Assembly: GCA_025716815.1 (NCBI GenBank) | Contig: JAIXMN010000002.1 | Span: 124,001 to 188,000 of the forward strand | Source of the DNA: Dichotomocladium elegans | Lineage: Eukaryota; Mucoromycota; Mucoromycetes; Mucorales; Lichtheimiaceae | Direction of reading: 5' to 3' | DNA length: 64,000 bases | Shown: piece after piece, positions 12,306 to 23,829 of the stretch | How positions within the stretch are numbered: the stretch's first letter is position 1 | Layout of the letters: the number at the start of each line of letters is the position of its first letter | Program-made: the position numbers and the translations under genes | Notes under the pieces: generated by a model | Databases searched by the model: none | Told to the model about the DNA's origin: nothing | Seen by the model: the letters and a program-made list of their open reading frames with translations, nothing else

Positions 12306-14200
12306 ATGTCTAAAAATCTTGCAAAGAAAGCAAGCAAACAAAAGGCCCGCATGGCGGCGTTAAACGCCCTTGGCACACCCGGTTCCAGTCGGGCACCGTC
12401 TGAGGATGAAGCGGATGATCTGGACACTTTTTCCGAGGCCTCATTTAGCACGGCAGACTCTACTGCCTTGCTGGACGAGACCACGCTCGAAGACGAATTG
12501 CGACGCTCTGTCGATGATCTTGGCGAGAAACGCACAAGGCAACGATAATAATAAAAAATAGACGGGTGGTGGGATGGAGCAATGTTTGAAAAAGTCCTTA
12601 CATTTTGATATAATGCAGTACACGCGAGGCCTCCTTGAAAAAGATCAACAGGCTTCTTGGCAATCACTACTGCGGCACCTTTTTCTCATCCAATTCGTCC
12701 AGTCAAGTTGCTCTACTGATGCTCCTGCTCCGATCACTCCGGAAGGCAGGGAGCTCGCAGGAGGCTGTTCTGGCGGCCAAAGGCATCGGGCTCATGTTCG
12801 TTAGCGAAGGTGATGTCGACGCAGCCGAACACGAGGATCTTTTCGGGATGGTTTTATCGACCCTCAAGAGCACCATCACGAATGGTTCTGATCCAAATTT
12901 GAAGCTCCAGGCAAGACATAGGGAGAGAATGAGTGTGTGTGTGTGTGGGGTGTCATTCAAACGGGAGTGGGTGCTAGGAAAAGAACGAGCGAAGCTGATC
13001 CGTCGCTGCTCTTGGGGCGCGCGCACGCGCGCGTGCGGGGGGTGGGAAACGGTCTTAGTGCATAGAAACCCTTGGGTTTGTCACCTTCATTGCGGCATCC
13101 AAGGCCGACACGCGAGGCGGACTAGACTATTTTTACAACATCATGGTGACCAATGGTGATTGCCTGCAGCCCGACGACAGAATCGGGCAAAATGACATGG
13201 ATGTTTTGGTCTGTGCTAGCCTGAAGGCCTATGGATTGCTGTATGCCTCGATCTATGGCGATGGGCGCGGCAGTTGGGAGGATGCATGGGATGAGTCGCA
13301 AGCGTAAGTGATAAAGATGAATACATAAGCGCACACATCTTTGTTGAACCTCAAGCGACTGAGCCCTGGCGATGTGTGTAGCGTGATGCCGGCTCATCTC
13401 GATTTACTCGAGTCGCGGTCAAAGGAGATTCGGGTGGCAGCCGGTGAGAACATCGCACTAATGTTCGAGTGTGTCAGCATGTGCAAAGCCAAGGCGCGTG
13501 TCATTCATTTATTTGTTTGGCATATGAAAGGGAAAAATGAGCTAATGCTGAGGACCTCATAGATGGACGAGGACGACGAGGCGGCAGCGGCGGAGGAAGT
13601 TCCGGAATATGGCGAGATGGATGAACTAAGGGACATGCTACAGCGACTAGCGACGGATAGCAGCAAGCACGTCAGCAAACAAGATCGGAAAGAACAGAAG
13701 AGTGCATTTCGTGACATCATCAGGACCATTGAGGATGGCACACGTCCGAAGCAAAAGCTCAAGATAGGCGGTCAGCCTTTGTTCTTCCGTGGATGGGGTA
13801 AACGGGGGATACCTAGAGAGAGACGTTGGCTTGTTGTGAGTGAATTGATGCTCATCTGTTGTAGCGAAAATTATTGAGCTCGCGGCCTTCCGGTCGTTTT
13901 TGGGCTCTGGTCTCGCACGGCATATGCAGGCAAGTATAAAATAATGAATGACAAGCAAACCAGGATACTCACATGAGTCGGGCAATCCATTCCTGCTGTC
14001 AGGATAACGAATTACTTGCAGGCGTTTTTGGCGGCTTCGACGGTGCATTGTCTGCATCAGAGGAGGGCGGCAGCTCGGACGACGACGCATCAGGGCAACA
14101 GCTGTTGGATGTCGATGTGGAGGTGGACAGTGCATATGGCCAATCGATCGTTGCCAAACGGAACCGGGCGCGCCGGCTCAAGATGTCTAAAGCGCGCTAA
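12306..14200 (+). CDS. IFRD (interferon-related developmental regulator) family protein
   Basis: Exons about 12306-12538, 12619-12910, 13059-13302, 13382-13500 region, 13563-13797, 13865-13929, 14003-14200. The joined protein reads TREASLKKINRLLG, RSLRKAGSSQEAVLAAKGIG, ETLGFVTFIAASKADTRGG, then a C-terminal KLKIGGQPLFFRGW-A-KIIEL, AAFRSFLGSGLARHMQ and a basic end. This is the helical-repeat IFRD domain plus the conserved C-terminal box. IFRD proteins bind ribosomes or chromatin co-regulators; in fungi the role is poorly known. Three introns start with GC (12539 GCAACG, 12911 GCAAGA, 13930 GCAAGT), each needed to keep frame across conserved sequence. The donor of the intron before 13563 is ambiguous (GTCAGC, GTCATT or GCGCGT all fit). 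Confidence 0.82.
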
Positions 14201-14753
14201 TTCAGTAGTTCCATTGCTCTAACAAAATAGATTCATTGTGCATGTATGTTTGCATCCGACAAGCGAAGGATTCTTTGTGGGATGGTTGAGGAATGAAGAA
14301 TGGGCACATGATTTTCCTGTTGACAATGGCTTTTCGTCTGTGAAGCGAGTGACACATGGCCGATAAAAAAGTTAATATTGAGGTGAAGGGAAGAGAGCGC
14401 AACGGGACTAGCATCCCGCTCTTCCGTAAAGGGGAGTTCAATACGCCGCCTCAACATGGCGCGAGCGCCAATAACCCCGCTCTCTCCGCCACGGGTGCAA
14501 GGAGGGGGGTTGGGTGTGGGAACGGTTGGCGAAAAGGCATCGGTTTAATGCAGGAATATGTGAGGATAGCACGCGCACCGGAGACATCCGACCGAGACAA
14601 GACAACGAATTTTCCCGTTGGAGTTACACCCCAATAACAACCTGCATTTCGCCCACCCACCACAAACAATGCAAGCATCTGCCTTGATCTTTATCATCTT
14701 CCCCTTCTTTTCCTTCCTCTCTTTCGCTCCCCCGCTCTCTCCGTCTTCCTTCC
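14201..14753. other. Intergenic region upstream of the RhoGEF gene
   Basis: A 93-codon open frame (14356-14637) begins at an ATG but has no recognisable domain and no good splice context. The last 90 bases are pyrimidine-rich (CTTTTCCTTCCTCTC...), the usual leader type in this window. I see no other gene. Confidence 0.45.
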
Positions 14754-17700
14754 ATGCGTGCACACTTCAAGGTACTTGGCCTTTCTTTCACAACTGCTCA
14801 CGGCCTACTCACTCCGCATCTCCCACACAATAAACGCTAGGCTCTTGAATCAAAGCTCAACGATCTCGGGTACAACCACAGCTGGAAACTCATCAAAAAC
14901 GCTACAGACGTCCTCGATCTTCCAGATATACCTCTTCCAACCACTGACTGTCATGAGCAGTCGGCTTTCTACCAGGCATTGCTCGATAACACAAAGAAGC
15001 CATTGGTACTGATAATCCTACCACTTGCATTCCCATCGCTGACCCTTTTCCCTACAGTGTCAAACCATCGACGTGATTGTGCCGCTTCGTGACGATGAAA
15101 GATCGCAAGGTAATTTTTTTTTTTTACCCTGCTGTGCATGCCACCCTCAACGCTGCAATTGGTCTTTTCTATTACACACATCCAATTGACATTCTTTCCC
15201 ACCTGCCAAACAGAAGAAAAGGCCAGCTATCAGCAATTCCTAAAGATTCTCGGGCCACCGTGCCCAGAGCAAGAGTTGAGATTCATCGACGATAGCAACT
15301 ACAGCGACACAAAAGCAACGAACAACACGTCGCACATTGCTGATCACGATCCATTTACCGTAAGGACCGGGTGTATTCTAGAAATCCGCATATAAACCCA
15401 CACACCTTCGACATTGTCTTTCTAGTGCGTGCAGAATGATGAAAAACGGCAAATGGCCATTGAGGAGCTCATAGAGACAGAAGATGCATATGTTGCCAAA
15501 CTTCGTACGACTGTCAAGCTATTTACACAAAAGTTAAATCCAAAGGGCCATGTGCCTAGGAGGATTATTGACCCGTACGACTACAAAAAAGTATTTTCCA
15601 ATATTGAGGACCTTCTGGCCGTCAATGAGAAGTTTCTCCTCGACCTGTTTAATTGCAAAACCAACTATACCATCGCAGACTTGGCACCTCCCGCTGGCGG
15701 CACCAACGTCCTAGGTTTTGGCGAAGTTTGCGCGAGTCATGTAAGTTTGTGACCATCCCTCTATGTGTCACCCTAATAACCTGTCACGTGGGTATTGGGC
15801 AACGATGGCAAGATGGCAGGCTTTGCGGAATGCTACCGAACCTACCTCCTCAACTATTTCAATGCACAAGTTTTCCATGCTTCGGTTATGAAGAATAATT
15901 CTGATTACTGCCGTTTCATATACGAAGTTCTCAATGATCCTCAGTGCGAGAACAAGACCCTCTTTGATTATCTCATTGAGCCCCCACAGCGCATAGGCCG
16001 GTACACGATGCTCCTGAAAAGTAACGAATATGCACAATAGCCGAAGCAAATGCCCAATAGCAGTATTGACTTCTTTTATGCATTGATAGACATCCTTGTT
16101 CATACATCACCGGAGCATCCGGATTATATGCCCCTGAGAGAGGCATTTGCAAAAGCCAACGAAATCGCATTACTGACCGACGATGAAGCAACGAAAAGGG
16201 CTACCATGTGCTACGCTCTCTTCAATTCCGTCAAACGGGCGCCTGTACGTTGCTGTTAGTAGAAAAAGCAACTCATACAGAAAACTCACCCTTTCTGCCT
16301 TTCTCCCCCCCCCCAAATCCCCAATCTCAGTGCACAATGCTTAGTCAGCATCGAACACCCATTGCCTTCATGGATGCTTCTGAATTGCATCGCGAGACAT
16401 CGAAGCCCAAGCGGCCAGTCACCATTGTCCTGTTTTCTGACAAAATTCTTGTCGCAGAACGTCCAAACTATCACAGCCACGGCATCGATCTCCTCGATCC
16501 AGTCGACACCAGTCTAGACGGGTTTTTCTCTCGTAACTTGAGCAAAGACCCAAATCTGAAATTCCGTGGCTGGGCCGATATTGAGCAAGTTCAGTTCTTC
16601 AAGGGCGCACCAGGTACACGGTGCCTCAATAGCATCCATATTATTTTTGGATTGCGTGCACTTTTGCTTACTCGAGACCATTTGTGTACACAAATAGGTA
16701 TTCCTGACACCTTTCTCATCAGCGCATCGAACGCTCAACAGCGCAGCACCGATCCAGCGGAACCCCCAGATAATCTTGACGCCTACTTTCAAAGCGGCGG
16801 TCCTCGTTTGTTTCAGGCCGCTGTACAACCTGAAGGCGTTCAGAAATTGAACGAATTTATCGAGGCCTGCCACAGGGCCCAGGCATTGACGCGCCGCCAT
16901 GGTAAGTCCAGGTTGCAGTCGGAAGATGCCGCATTTGGGGGCTTACACACAGACACCTATGTAATGATATGAACTTAAGGTGACACCGGCAAGGCGCGCC
17001 ATAGTCAATGGTCGGAGACAAACGTCTACGCCAATATCTATGACACAACCAGCTATCCAAAGGCTAGCTATAAAGTGAGTACAGATTACGTCAAGCTATC
17101 GGAATCGTGCTCCGCCTTCCGTGCACCGACGACTGACTGCTGCTTCTAGAATAACATTGCTGTGGTGTTCGTGGAACAGGATAGACCAACAAACATGGAA
17201 TCCCTGTTTGCCGGCAAAGGATCCGCAACGCCATGGGTTGTGGCACTTGTGCAGGGCCGTCACAAAGAGGGGAATCGGCGGGATGGCTTCCGGTTTAGCA
17301 TTGTGAGCAAAGTGCCTCTCAAGCCAAGTCGACGTATCATCCAGTCCACCCCCTGCGCTGCCTCAATCTCGAACAATCCCATCGGTTCTTGGGGGAGCCA
17401 CGTGACAGAGCCCATTGGAAAGTCGATGCCACTTTTCCCCCAGGTCTTCTGGGATAATAGTGAGTACACTTGAACACACGTACACGGTCGGATGGCTAAG
17501 CCTTCACGTGTTGTTTAGTCATCTACTGTGAGTGGCATCTTCGCCATATGCCTGAATATATCGATGAGCAGGAATCTGTATTGGAACCTTACCAACGCAC
17601 ACGGCGTCGGTCCCGGTCCCGCTCACTGTCCCGTTCAGCTAGCATAACCTCCCTTTCCAATTTCTTCAGCAGCGCCGGTTCCAGATCCAGGTCAACATCA

Positions 17701-19350
17701 CCTTCTCGGCACCAAGCGAAGCCCGAGTCGTCACGTTCATCGCCGACCAGCGGTGGCCGCACCACACCCAAAGACTTCTTCTCAACATTCACCCGCAAAT
17801 CACGGTCGCGATCAAGCTCCATGACAAGTGGCGGTGACAAGAGCGTCAATAGCGCAGCTTCATCGACTACCACCATGGCGACAGAGATCCTGGGAACTGA
17901 AAACGACACGCCGCAGCAAAGCCGCAGCAACGACACTAGCAAATATGGTTTACCGAGCTCGCTTGTGCTTGCAGATATCTTAACGAGGAGGCCATTGGGT
18001 ACAGTTTCCCAAGAAGGCAAATGTATGTTTATCAATGCACTCGGTTACATGAATTTGTAGCACTAAACCACCCCCCCCGTGAACCCACGGACAGTGTCAG
18101 CAGATGTGACGAAACCAAGTCCAACCCAGATCAACAACAACCTTTCGGGCGGACCGCCTCCGCCTGGTTCTAATCCTTTTATGACCTACCGTTTACCAGA
18201 GACAGAGCGTCCGCTGCGCATCGAAAAGGTATGTGCGAATCCCTCCTTTAGACAAGGACGCATTCACTTATTAGGCATGTAGGAACAAGATTTCAACTAT
18301 CCCTTGCCATACTCGAGGCGGATGAGCTCCCGACGCGGCAGCCGATCGCCACCCTCCATCAGCACCATGACGGAAGGCGAGGCTGATAATTCACTTTCGA
18401 GTCCGTCGAGCCAAAACAGTACTCGCTCGTCAACCCCGAGTTTTGGGTTCAGTCACCTGAACAGGACACCAAGCCCGCACTCGAATATGATGGCATCATC
18501 GATTGCGAGCCAGAGCACCCGTAGCTCCCTGAGCTTCGATGATTACGAGTCCCTGCCCAAATCGACTCTCCCGCGCGGCAGCTTCAGTCAGGATGCCGCT
18601 ACAGATACGATCCAAAAGTTGCAAGAGCTCTTGAGCATGCAAGGCTATCATTCAGGGAACGGCAACACTGCCCTGGGACGACCGACAACAAAGAATATGC
18701 CGTCGATGCGTCTTCCTGAGCGTGCCAATGGTTTCGTGGTGTCGTCCATCCCCAGCGAGCCATCAAGAGACCGGAATTTCCATCCAGTCGCGGACAAGTA
18801 CAGAGCTTTAACGGGAAAGGTCCAACACATGAAGGATTCCTTAGAAGCAGTATGTTTGCCAAAGCAAAAAAAAAAAAAAAGACGCTATATGTGTGCATGA
18901 TGTGATTGACATACTTTTGCTTTTTACTGCAGCGGGCTCATGACACGGATCCCGAGCATTCGTACACTCTGTGTAATGTAAGTACATAAGCGCCTTTAAG
19001 ATACACAGAGACAGAGAGAAAAGGTGTCCACGTCCGATGTATATGTATACAAAAAACTTAAGCACAGCATTCTCCAAATAGCGATTCAACACGGAGCTGG
19101 AAAACATCACGGCCACCTTTGGGTGGATGCGTCAGGAGCGCCGGTCGTCTGCCATGGTCCACGCAGATGCAGAGATTGCACGCAAAATCCGGCAAGTGCA
19201 AGCCGAGCGAGACCAGTCGGACCGTTATGTAAAGTAAGCAATACGTTATTTTTATTGATGAGTGTGTGTATGATAAATGTTTTGTTAATATGGCCCTTTA
19301 GTGATATTATGACAAAGGCCGCAAGAATGAGCCATCGACAGTCAATGTAA
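14754..19350 (+). CDS. DH-PH RhoGEF with Ser/Arg-rich C-terminal region
   Basis: Many short exons; the first is MRAHFK (14754-14771), joined to ALESKLNDLGYNHSWKLIKN. The Dbl-homology domain runs from about 15435 to 16240: AIEELIETEDAYVAKLRTTV (first conserved region), FAECYRTYLLNYFNAQVF, then LIEPPQRIGRYTMLL (third region). A PH-like domain follows (about 16330-16870: RPVTIVLFSDKILVAERPN, LNEFIEACHRAQ). After a Trp/Val-rich segment (about 17150-17460) comes a disordered Ser/Arg-rich tail (SRSRSLSRSASI) and a helical C-terminus (DAEIARKIRQVQAERDQSDR). DH domains load GTP onto Rho GTPases, here probably driving polarity and cell-wall signalling. The exact fungal subfamily is unclear; the N-terminal 110 residues match nothing I know. 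Confidence 0.85.
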
Positions 19351-19802
19351 ATAGTCCCTGTTTTTAAAGCACCTTCCCTCTCTTCAATTATACAGTATCA
19401 TTCCCTTCGATCACTCGCAAGCCACCCTCATGCTTTATATGCCCTCGCCATCCCAGTCAGCCTATGTATATATATATCTTGCGTTATGTTTCTTTTTATC
19501 TTTTCGCAACAGAAATCCTCATGTACAAAAATCTTGCGCGTTTATGAATAAAAATATGCATTCTACAACAGAGAGTGAAGCACTTGGTGGTGTCCCGGTG
19601 GCACGTGATGCAGAATATTCATTACGACTCGAGAAAGAAAATCTGACCCGCCCCCCCCACCCCACCCACGCCCGACTCTTTTTCTCTTTTTTGTTTTCAT
19701 GTGTAGGTGCCGACGCAGCAATAGCATCAGAGAACACATAAGCTACCCATCTTTATATGACAGTCCAAGCACCTCTACTCGATCCCGCCCTCTGCCACAA
19801 CA
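19351..19802. other. Intergenic stretch between RhoGEF and Sfp1-like gene
   Basis: Contains a TATATATA stretch (19465-19478), a C-rich/purine run (19649-19668) and open frames without domains. I see no gene; it probably carries the RhoGEF 3' UTR and the next promoter. Confidence 0.4.
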
Positions 19803-20257
19803 ATGTCTATAACAGAATATGCTAATGATCCAGAGCCCGCTTCGGCCGTGGTCCCAGCCGCAGAGGTCCGCGAGCTCTGGCTTGCAATGTAATAGGATGG
19901 ATTCAATAAGGGTGGGGGAGGATATACATACAACCACAGGCGGAAGAAGACTGAATGTAATCAATCTAACAACCCCAGACCAAATGCTCCTGCCGGATCT
20001 GCTATGGCATGGTCATGGTCGCCCAAAGCCATGCCTGCTTTTTCTTCTGCTGATATTACGCTCAGCGATGCGCGCGGCATCGACATGGGCAGTAGTGCCG
20101 CAGCCACCACCACTGCGACTATGAACATCAGCGACAGCTTCTCCCGACGCCTGGAACTCGAGACGGCCTTCTATCGAGATCTCACATGCTGCGACAAGCA
20201 AATTCCGGATTTACATCACCTCCTGTGCCACTACGAAGACTATCACCTGCCGCCGGC

Positions 20258-20290
<33 letters not shown>

Positions 20291-20702
20291 CGATGACGAT
20301 GTCACAATGACCCTCGGCACGAGGGCTGTAGCCGACGACAGCGACATGGCGCCCATCATCCCCGGCACCTTTGACGACGATCTTGCTGAAAACGATGATG
20401 CCGTTGCCTTCTGTGGTTGCCCGACGCCATGGACCACTACTACCACCCATCCGAAGCCGTATCCATGCTCTGTCCCGGGCTGCAACAAGTCGTACAAGAA
20501 TCCGAACGGGCTCAAGTACCACCAGGAGCACGGCCATCCGCAAAACGGCAATGCCCAACAGGACGACAGCCAACGTCCCTTTTGTTGCGACCTCTGCCCA
20601 GACAAGCGCTATCGCCAGCTCGGCGGTCTCAAGTACCATCTAGCCCACGCCCATCGCCAGAGCCCGAAATTACCATGCATTGCTCACTGTACGCTACATT
20701 AG
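19803..20702 (+). CDS. Sfp1-like C2H2 zinc-finger factor with polyglutamine run
   Basis: Two exons: 19803-19888 (MSITEYANDPEPASAVVPAA, ending WLA) and 19979-20702, joined in frame so that WLAI is followed by PNAPAGSAMAWSW. The middle carries ETAFYRDLTCCDKQIPDLHH, like the N-terminal motif of Sfp1-type proteins. A (CAG)n run encodes about ten Gln at 20259-20288, followed by an acidic stretch. Two C-terminal fingers have the Sfp1 signature: YPCSVPGCNKSYKNPNGLKY and FCCDLCPDKRYRQLGGLKYH, each with NGLKYH/GGLKYH before the His pair. Sfp1 controls ribosome biogenesis and cell size genes in yeast. The exon 1 join is an inference; starting at the ATG at 20004 is the alternative. Confidence 0.78.
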
Positions 20703-21034
20703 CCGCAGCCCGCTTCGCTCTCTACAGAAATCTTGTGCCTCAAATCATGTTTAAGTAAATAAGGATCGTCTGTCGCATCACGCGCTGGCCCCATTTTTTT
20801 TTTTTACAACTGCGCAATCTCAAAAAGTTCGACCCTTATCTTCATTATCCCGGCTGAGGTCCTCTCTTTCTCATGAGCGTAACACACAGTCCCTCGGCTC
20901 TTCCTCCATCTATCGCAATCCAGAAACACAGAGCTCGATCATCTCCTAACATATGAGTTTCTGTGTGTGTTGACAAGTAGCAATCAGCAACAAAAACTTT
21001 TTATTCACAAAGCAAAGCGTACGCCCGCTTCCAT

Positions 21035-21861
21035 TTAGAATCTAAGCTTGTTGAAGAACCACTTGTTCTTGCCGGTCTGGTAGCGCTCCTCGAGAAGCTT
21101 CTTGATAACCTGAAAAAAAAAATACACCCGTCAGAACTCGAAATCCCCCATTTCACACATACTCTATACCCTCCCCCTCTACGTATGCGGTGCAATGTGT
21201 TTACCTTCTTGGCATCCTCACGCTGAGTAGGGTCCTTGAAGGTCTCAGCAGAGACGGTGCCCTTGATGGCCTCGAGGTCAAGAGCATAACGGGTGGGCAT
21301 CATGTGGTTGTAGTTGATGATCTTGATGAAAGTCTTGACGCGGGATCGCTTGGCAACCTTCTTCTTACCCATGGCGCGGGTAATCTTCAAGGGAGAGCGC
21401 TCAACGCCGGCGACAACGGCGTAGCCGTAGGGTCTGTCCTTGGTGCCCTCATCGTGGTCTGTGAGTAGGCGATGCGTAAGATAGATCGAGAGAGAGTGAG
21501 TGAGTGGATGTGTATATTTAATTCTCGACATGCGAGAACATGGGTTGACTGGAATACGTACTGCGGACGACAACGGCCTTCTTGCCAGCATAACGACCCT
21601 GCAAGAGGACGACAACCTATCGAGATTGTAGCAGAAAATTAGTTCATCCATTCCGTCACCAGGGACCCCAATGGCCATTTTCTTTTTTCTGAATGGGGGG
21701 GAAACCTTTATACGATATGCATCCCATTTTCCCTGCTTCATTCCCTCCTGCTTTTCCCTCCATTTTGGTTTTTCATCCATCATCCTGTGCCTATAAATCC
21801 ATCCGTCCATCCAAAAGCCAGCACGTATACTTACTTTACCAGCCTTGATGAATTTGACCAT
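21035..21861 (-). CDS. rpl27: 60S ribosomal protein eL27
   Basis: Four exons: 21835-21861 (MVKFIKAGK), 21562-21616 ([18 protein letters not shown]), 21205-21458 and 21035-21109 ([20 protein letters not shown] ending KLRF). Together about 136 residues, the usual eL27 length. Conserved family sequence includes [38 protein letters not shown] and [13 protein letters not shown]. It is a structural component of the large ribosomal subunit. The very short first exon and a pyrimidine-rich leader are typical for fungal ribosomal protein genes. The stop is TAA at 21037-21035. Confidence 0.96.
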
Positions 21862-22055
21862 GGTGATGGGAAGGTAGAAAGAGAGAGAACTTCTTTGCGT
21901 GCGTATCCCAACATAGAAAGCGCCTTCAGCCAGCTGCGTTGCCACCCCCGGCCCGTATTCAATGTCCGCCCTTCTCTCTCTCTCCTACCCTTTTTTTTTT
22001 TTTGATCCAAGCCAGACCAGCCAGCCAGCCAACTGATCTCTCTCTCTCTCTCTCT

Positions 22056-23372
22056 TTAGCCTTCTTTCGGAGAGAGGAACCTTGACCGATATACAGCATT
22101 CGCATCGCCAACGCTGTCTTTTCCTGTCGCAGCCAGCTGCCACAGAGACGGATTGCGGGTGGATTTGGACAGAAGACGGGAGGGCGGAAGGGGCGCGATG
22201 CAATAGCAGCGGCTGGTGGTTGTGTCTTCTTCATCGGCGTAGAGGAGCTGTGCGAGTTCGCGTTGGACGACTCGCCTCGACTGGTCTGCCGAAAGAACAG
22301 ATGCTGTGTCGGTAGCTCCGGAGCGCTTCGAGGAGCGTGCGAGCGGTGGTGCTTGCGCCAGCCCGGCGGCCGAGGAAGCGGTTTCGGACAGCGAGAGGGC
22401 AAGCGCGAGTGCAAACGCGTCATCGTCGCTGTCAGCATGCCTTCCGGACGTTTTCCTCGGCCGGTCGAGGTCTGCTGCCCGTTGGTGAAGCAGGACAACG
22501 GACGAGAAGTCATCGTCATCCTCTGCCACTGCGGTTGCCCTGATTGTTTTCGGTGGAAGAAGCGGGCGCGACTCGTGCGGGACCAGCCGCCGTTCTTCTG
22601 TTGCTGCTGCTGCTGTTACGGTTGGACGCTTTTCAAGCGGCACGTGTCCCCAGGCGATCCATTTCAATTTCTGCAGCAGCTGCTGCATCGACATCTGTCG
22701 CGCCTTCGCACACTGCTTCAGGTGCTTGATCTTTGCCTGGACCGTCTTTGGCTGGCCAAAGGGCCCGAATTCATGGCAGCTAGGACAGATCTCAAGCTGG
22801 CCAAGGAAGGACATGGATGCTGTCCGGCCGCCGCCGCCGTTCTCCTCCTCTATGCCATTTGTTGCTGCTGCGTGTTCTTCTTGCGCGCAGAGATCCATGC
22901 AACGGCCAAAGTGCGCGTCTTTTCGCCATCCATCCAGATGGATTATGTTCTTCCCGCAGAATAAGCAGTATTCAAACTCGTCCGAGAGCGACCCCTCGGT
23001 CGCTGCATCATCCCTCATTGTTGATGCCTGCGCGTCCAAACACCCTTCGACATGCCGCTGCCGCAGAAAGCTTGACTTGACTTCGCCAAGATCGACATTG
23101 CAGATAGGGCAGACGTAATCGCCCAGCGATCGGCCTTGCGGTCTTTCCGGATCCCCACTCGGAGAAGGAGAGCTGCTGCTGCTGCGGACAATCGCCGACG
23201 GCGATGATGCACAAACACTCTCCTCTGCTGATGGCAGCAAATGAAGCTGTGTCTGCGTCATAGATCCATTCAATGATCCGTGCTGTAATTGTGAAGATTG
23301 CTTCTTCCTGGATAATGATAACGACAAGGTTCTTTTTTTGGCATCGCTTCTTGAGGAACGATCATCAACCAT
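22056..23372 (-). CDS. Slx4-like protein with three CCHC (UBZ-type) fingers and a UIM
   Basis: One long frame of 438 residues from ATG 23372. Residues about 80-110 hold finger 1 (VCPICNVDLGE ... HVEGC), about 130-160 finger 2 (YCLFCGKNIIHLDGW ... HFGRC), about 200-235 finger 3 (ICPSCHEFGPF ... HLKQC), all C-x2-C ... H-x3-C as in UBZ4 fingers. Finger 3 runs into AKARQMSMQQLLQKLKWI, similar to the helix after the second UBZ of SLX4. Near residue 320, SDDDAFALALALSLSE fits the ubiquitin-interacting motif. SLX4 is a nuclease scaffold in DNA repair; the fingers bind ubiquitin chains. No BTB, SAP or SLX1-binding domain was seen, so it may be a truncated Slx4, have missed 3' exons, or be another ubiquitin-reading repair protein. 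Confidence 0.6.
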   Translation of the reverse strand: MVDDRSSRSDAKKRTLSLSLSRKKQSSQLQHGSLNGSMTQTQLHLLPSAEESVCASSPSAIVRSSSSSPSPSGDPERPQGRSLGDYVCPICNVDLGEVKSSFLRQRHVEGCLDAQASTMRDDAATEGSLSDEFEYCLFCGKNIIHLDGWRKDAHFGRCMDLCAQEEHAAATNGIEEENGGGGRTASMSFLGQLEICPSCHEFGPFGQPKTVQAKIKHLKQCAKARQMSMQQLLQKLKWIAWGHVPLEKRPTVTAAAATEERRLVPHESRPLLPPKTIRATAVAEDDDDFSSVVLLHQRAADLDRPRKTSGRHADSDDDAFALALALSLSETASSAAGLAQAPPLARSSKRSGATDTASVLSADQSRRVVQRELAQLLYADEEDTTTSRCYCIAPLPPSRLLSKSTRNPSLWQLAATGKDSVGDANAVYRSRFLSPKEG

Positions 23373-23829
23373 GGAAAACCGGAGGACGCACACACACAAA
23401 AAAGGATCATGGACCCCGTTTTCCAAAGTCGCTAGTGTCCTTAAACAGCTCTGGGAAAGATTAGAAGTCGGGGTTTGTCCAGATTTTTAAGATTGTTGGG
23501 GAAATGAGCCGTGGCATGGTCTAAGAAAGAGAAGAAAATAACTACAACCTTGGGAGCAAGCATCATCAATGCAGCATTAAGACTCCCATAGCCAGGAAAA
23601 GAATGGTCATCCCCATGTGCACACGGTGTGAGCCGGATGAGATTAGCGAATCATTCTAGTACCTGTTGATACGACATCTATTTTCGAAGGTTGAACGGGG
23701 CTAAATTTGGAGATATAGTTTTTTATAGCTGTATTTCATTATCAGGAAATGGCCTGAATGAAGGGAAGCGAAGTAATATTGTTAACAGTGATGGGAAAGA
23801 ATAGAAAGAGCGAAACAAAAAGATGAGGA
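23373..23829. other. Intergenic stretch between chs7 and the Slx4-like gene
   Basis: About 450 AT-rich bases with no open frame above 60 codons that looks coding. It should contain the Slx4-like promoter and the chs7 3' UTR. Nothing else seen. Confidence 0.4.

Noticed and set aside
14356..14637. 93-codon frame upstream of the RhoGEF
   Set aside because: ATG is in good context but there is no domain, and the sequence merges into the RhoGEF leader.
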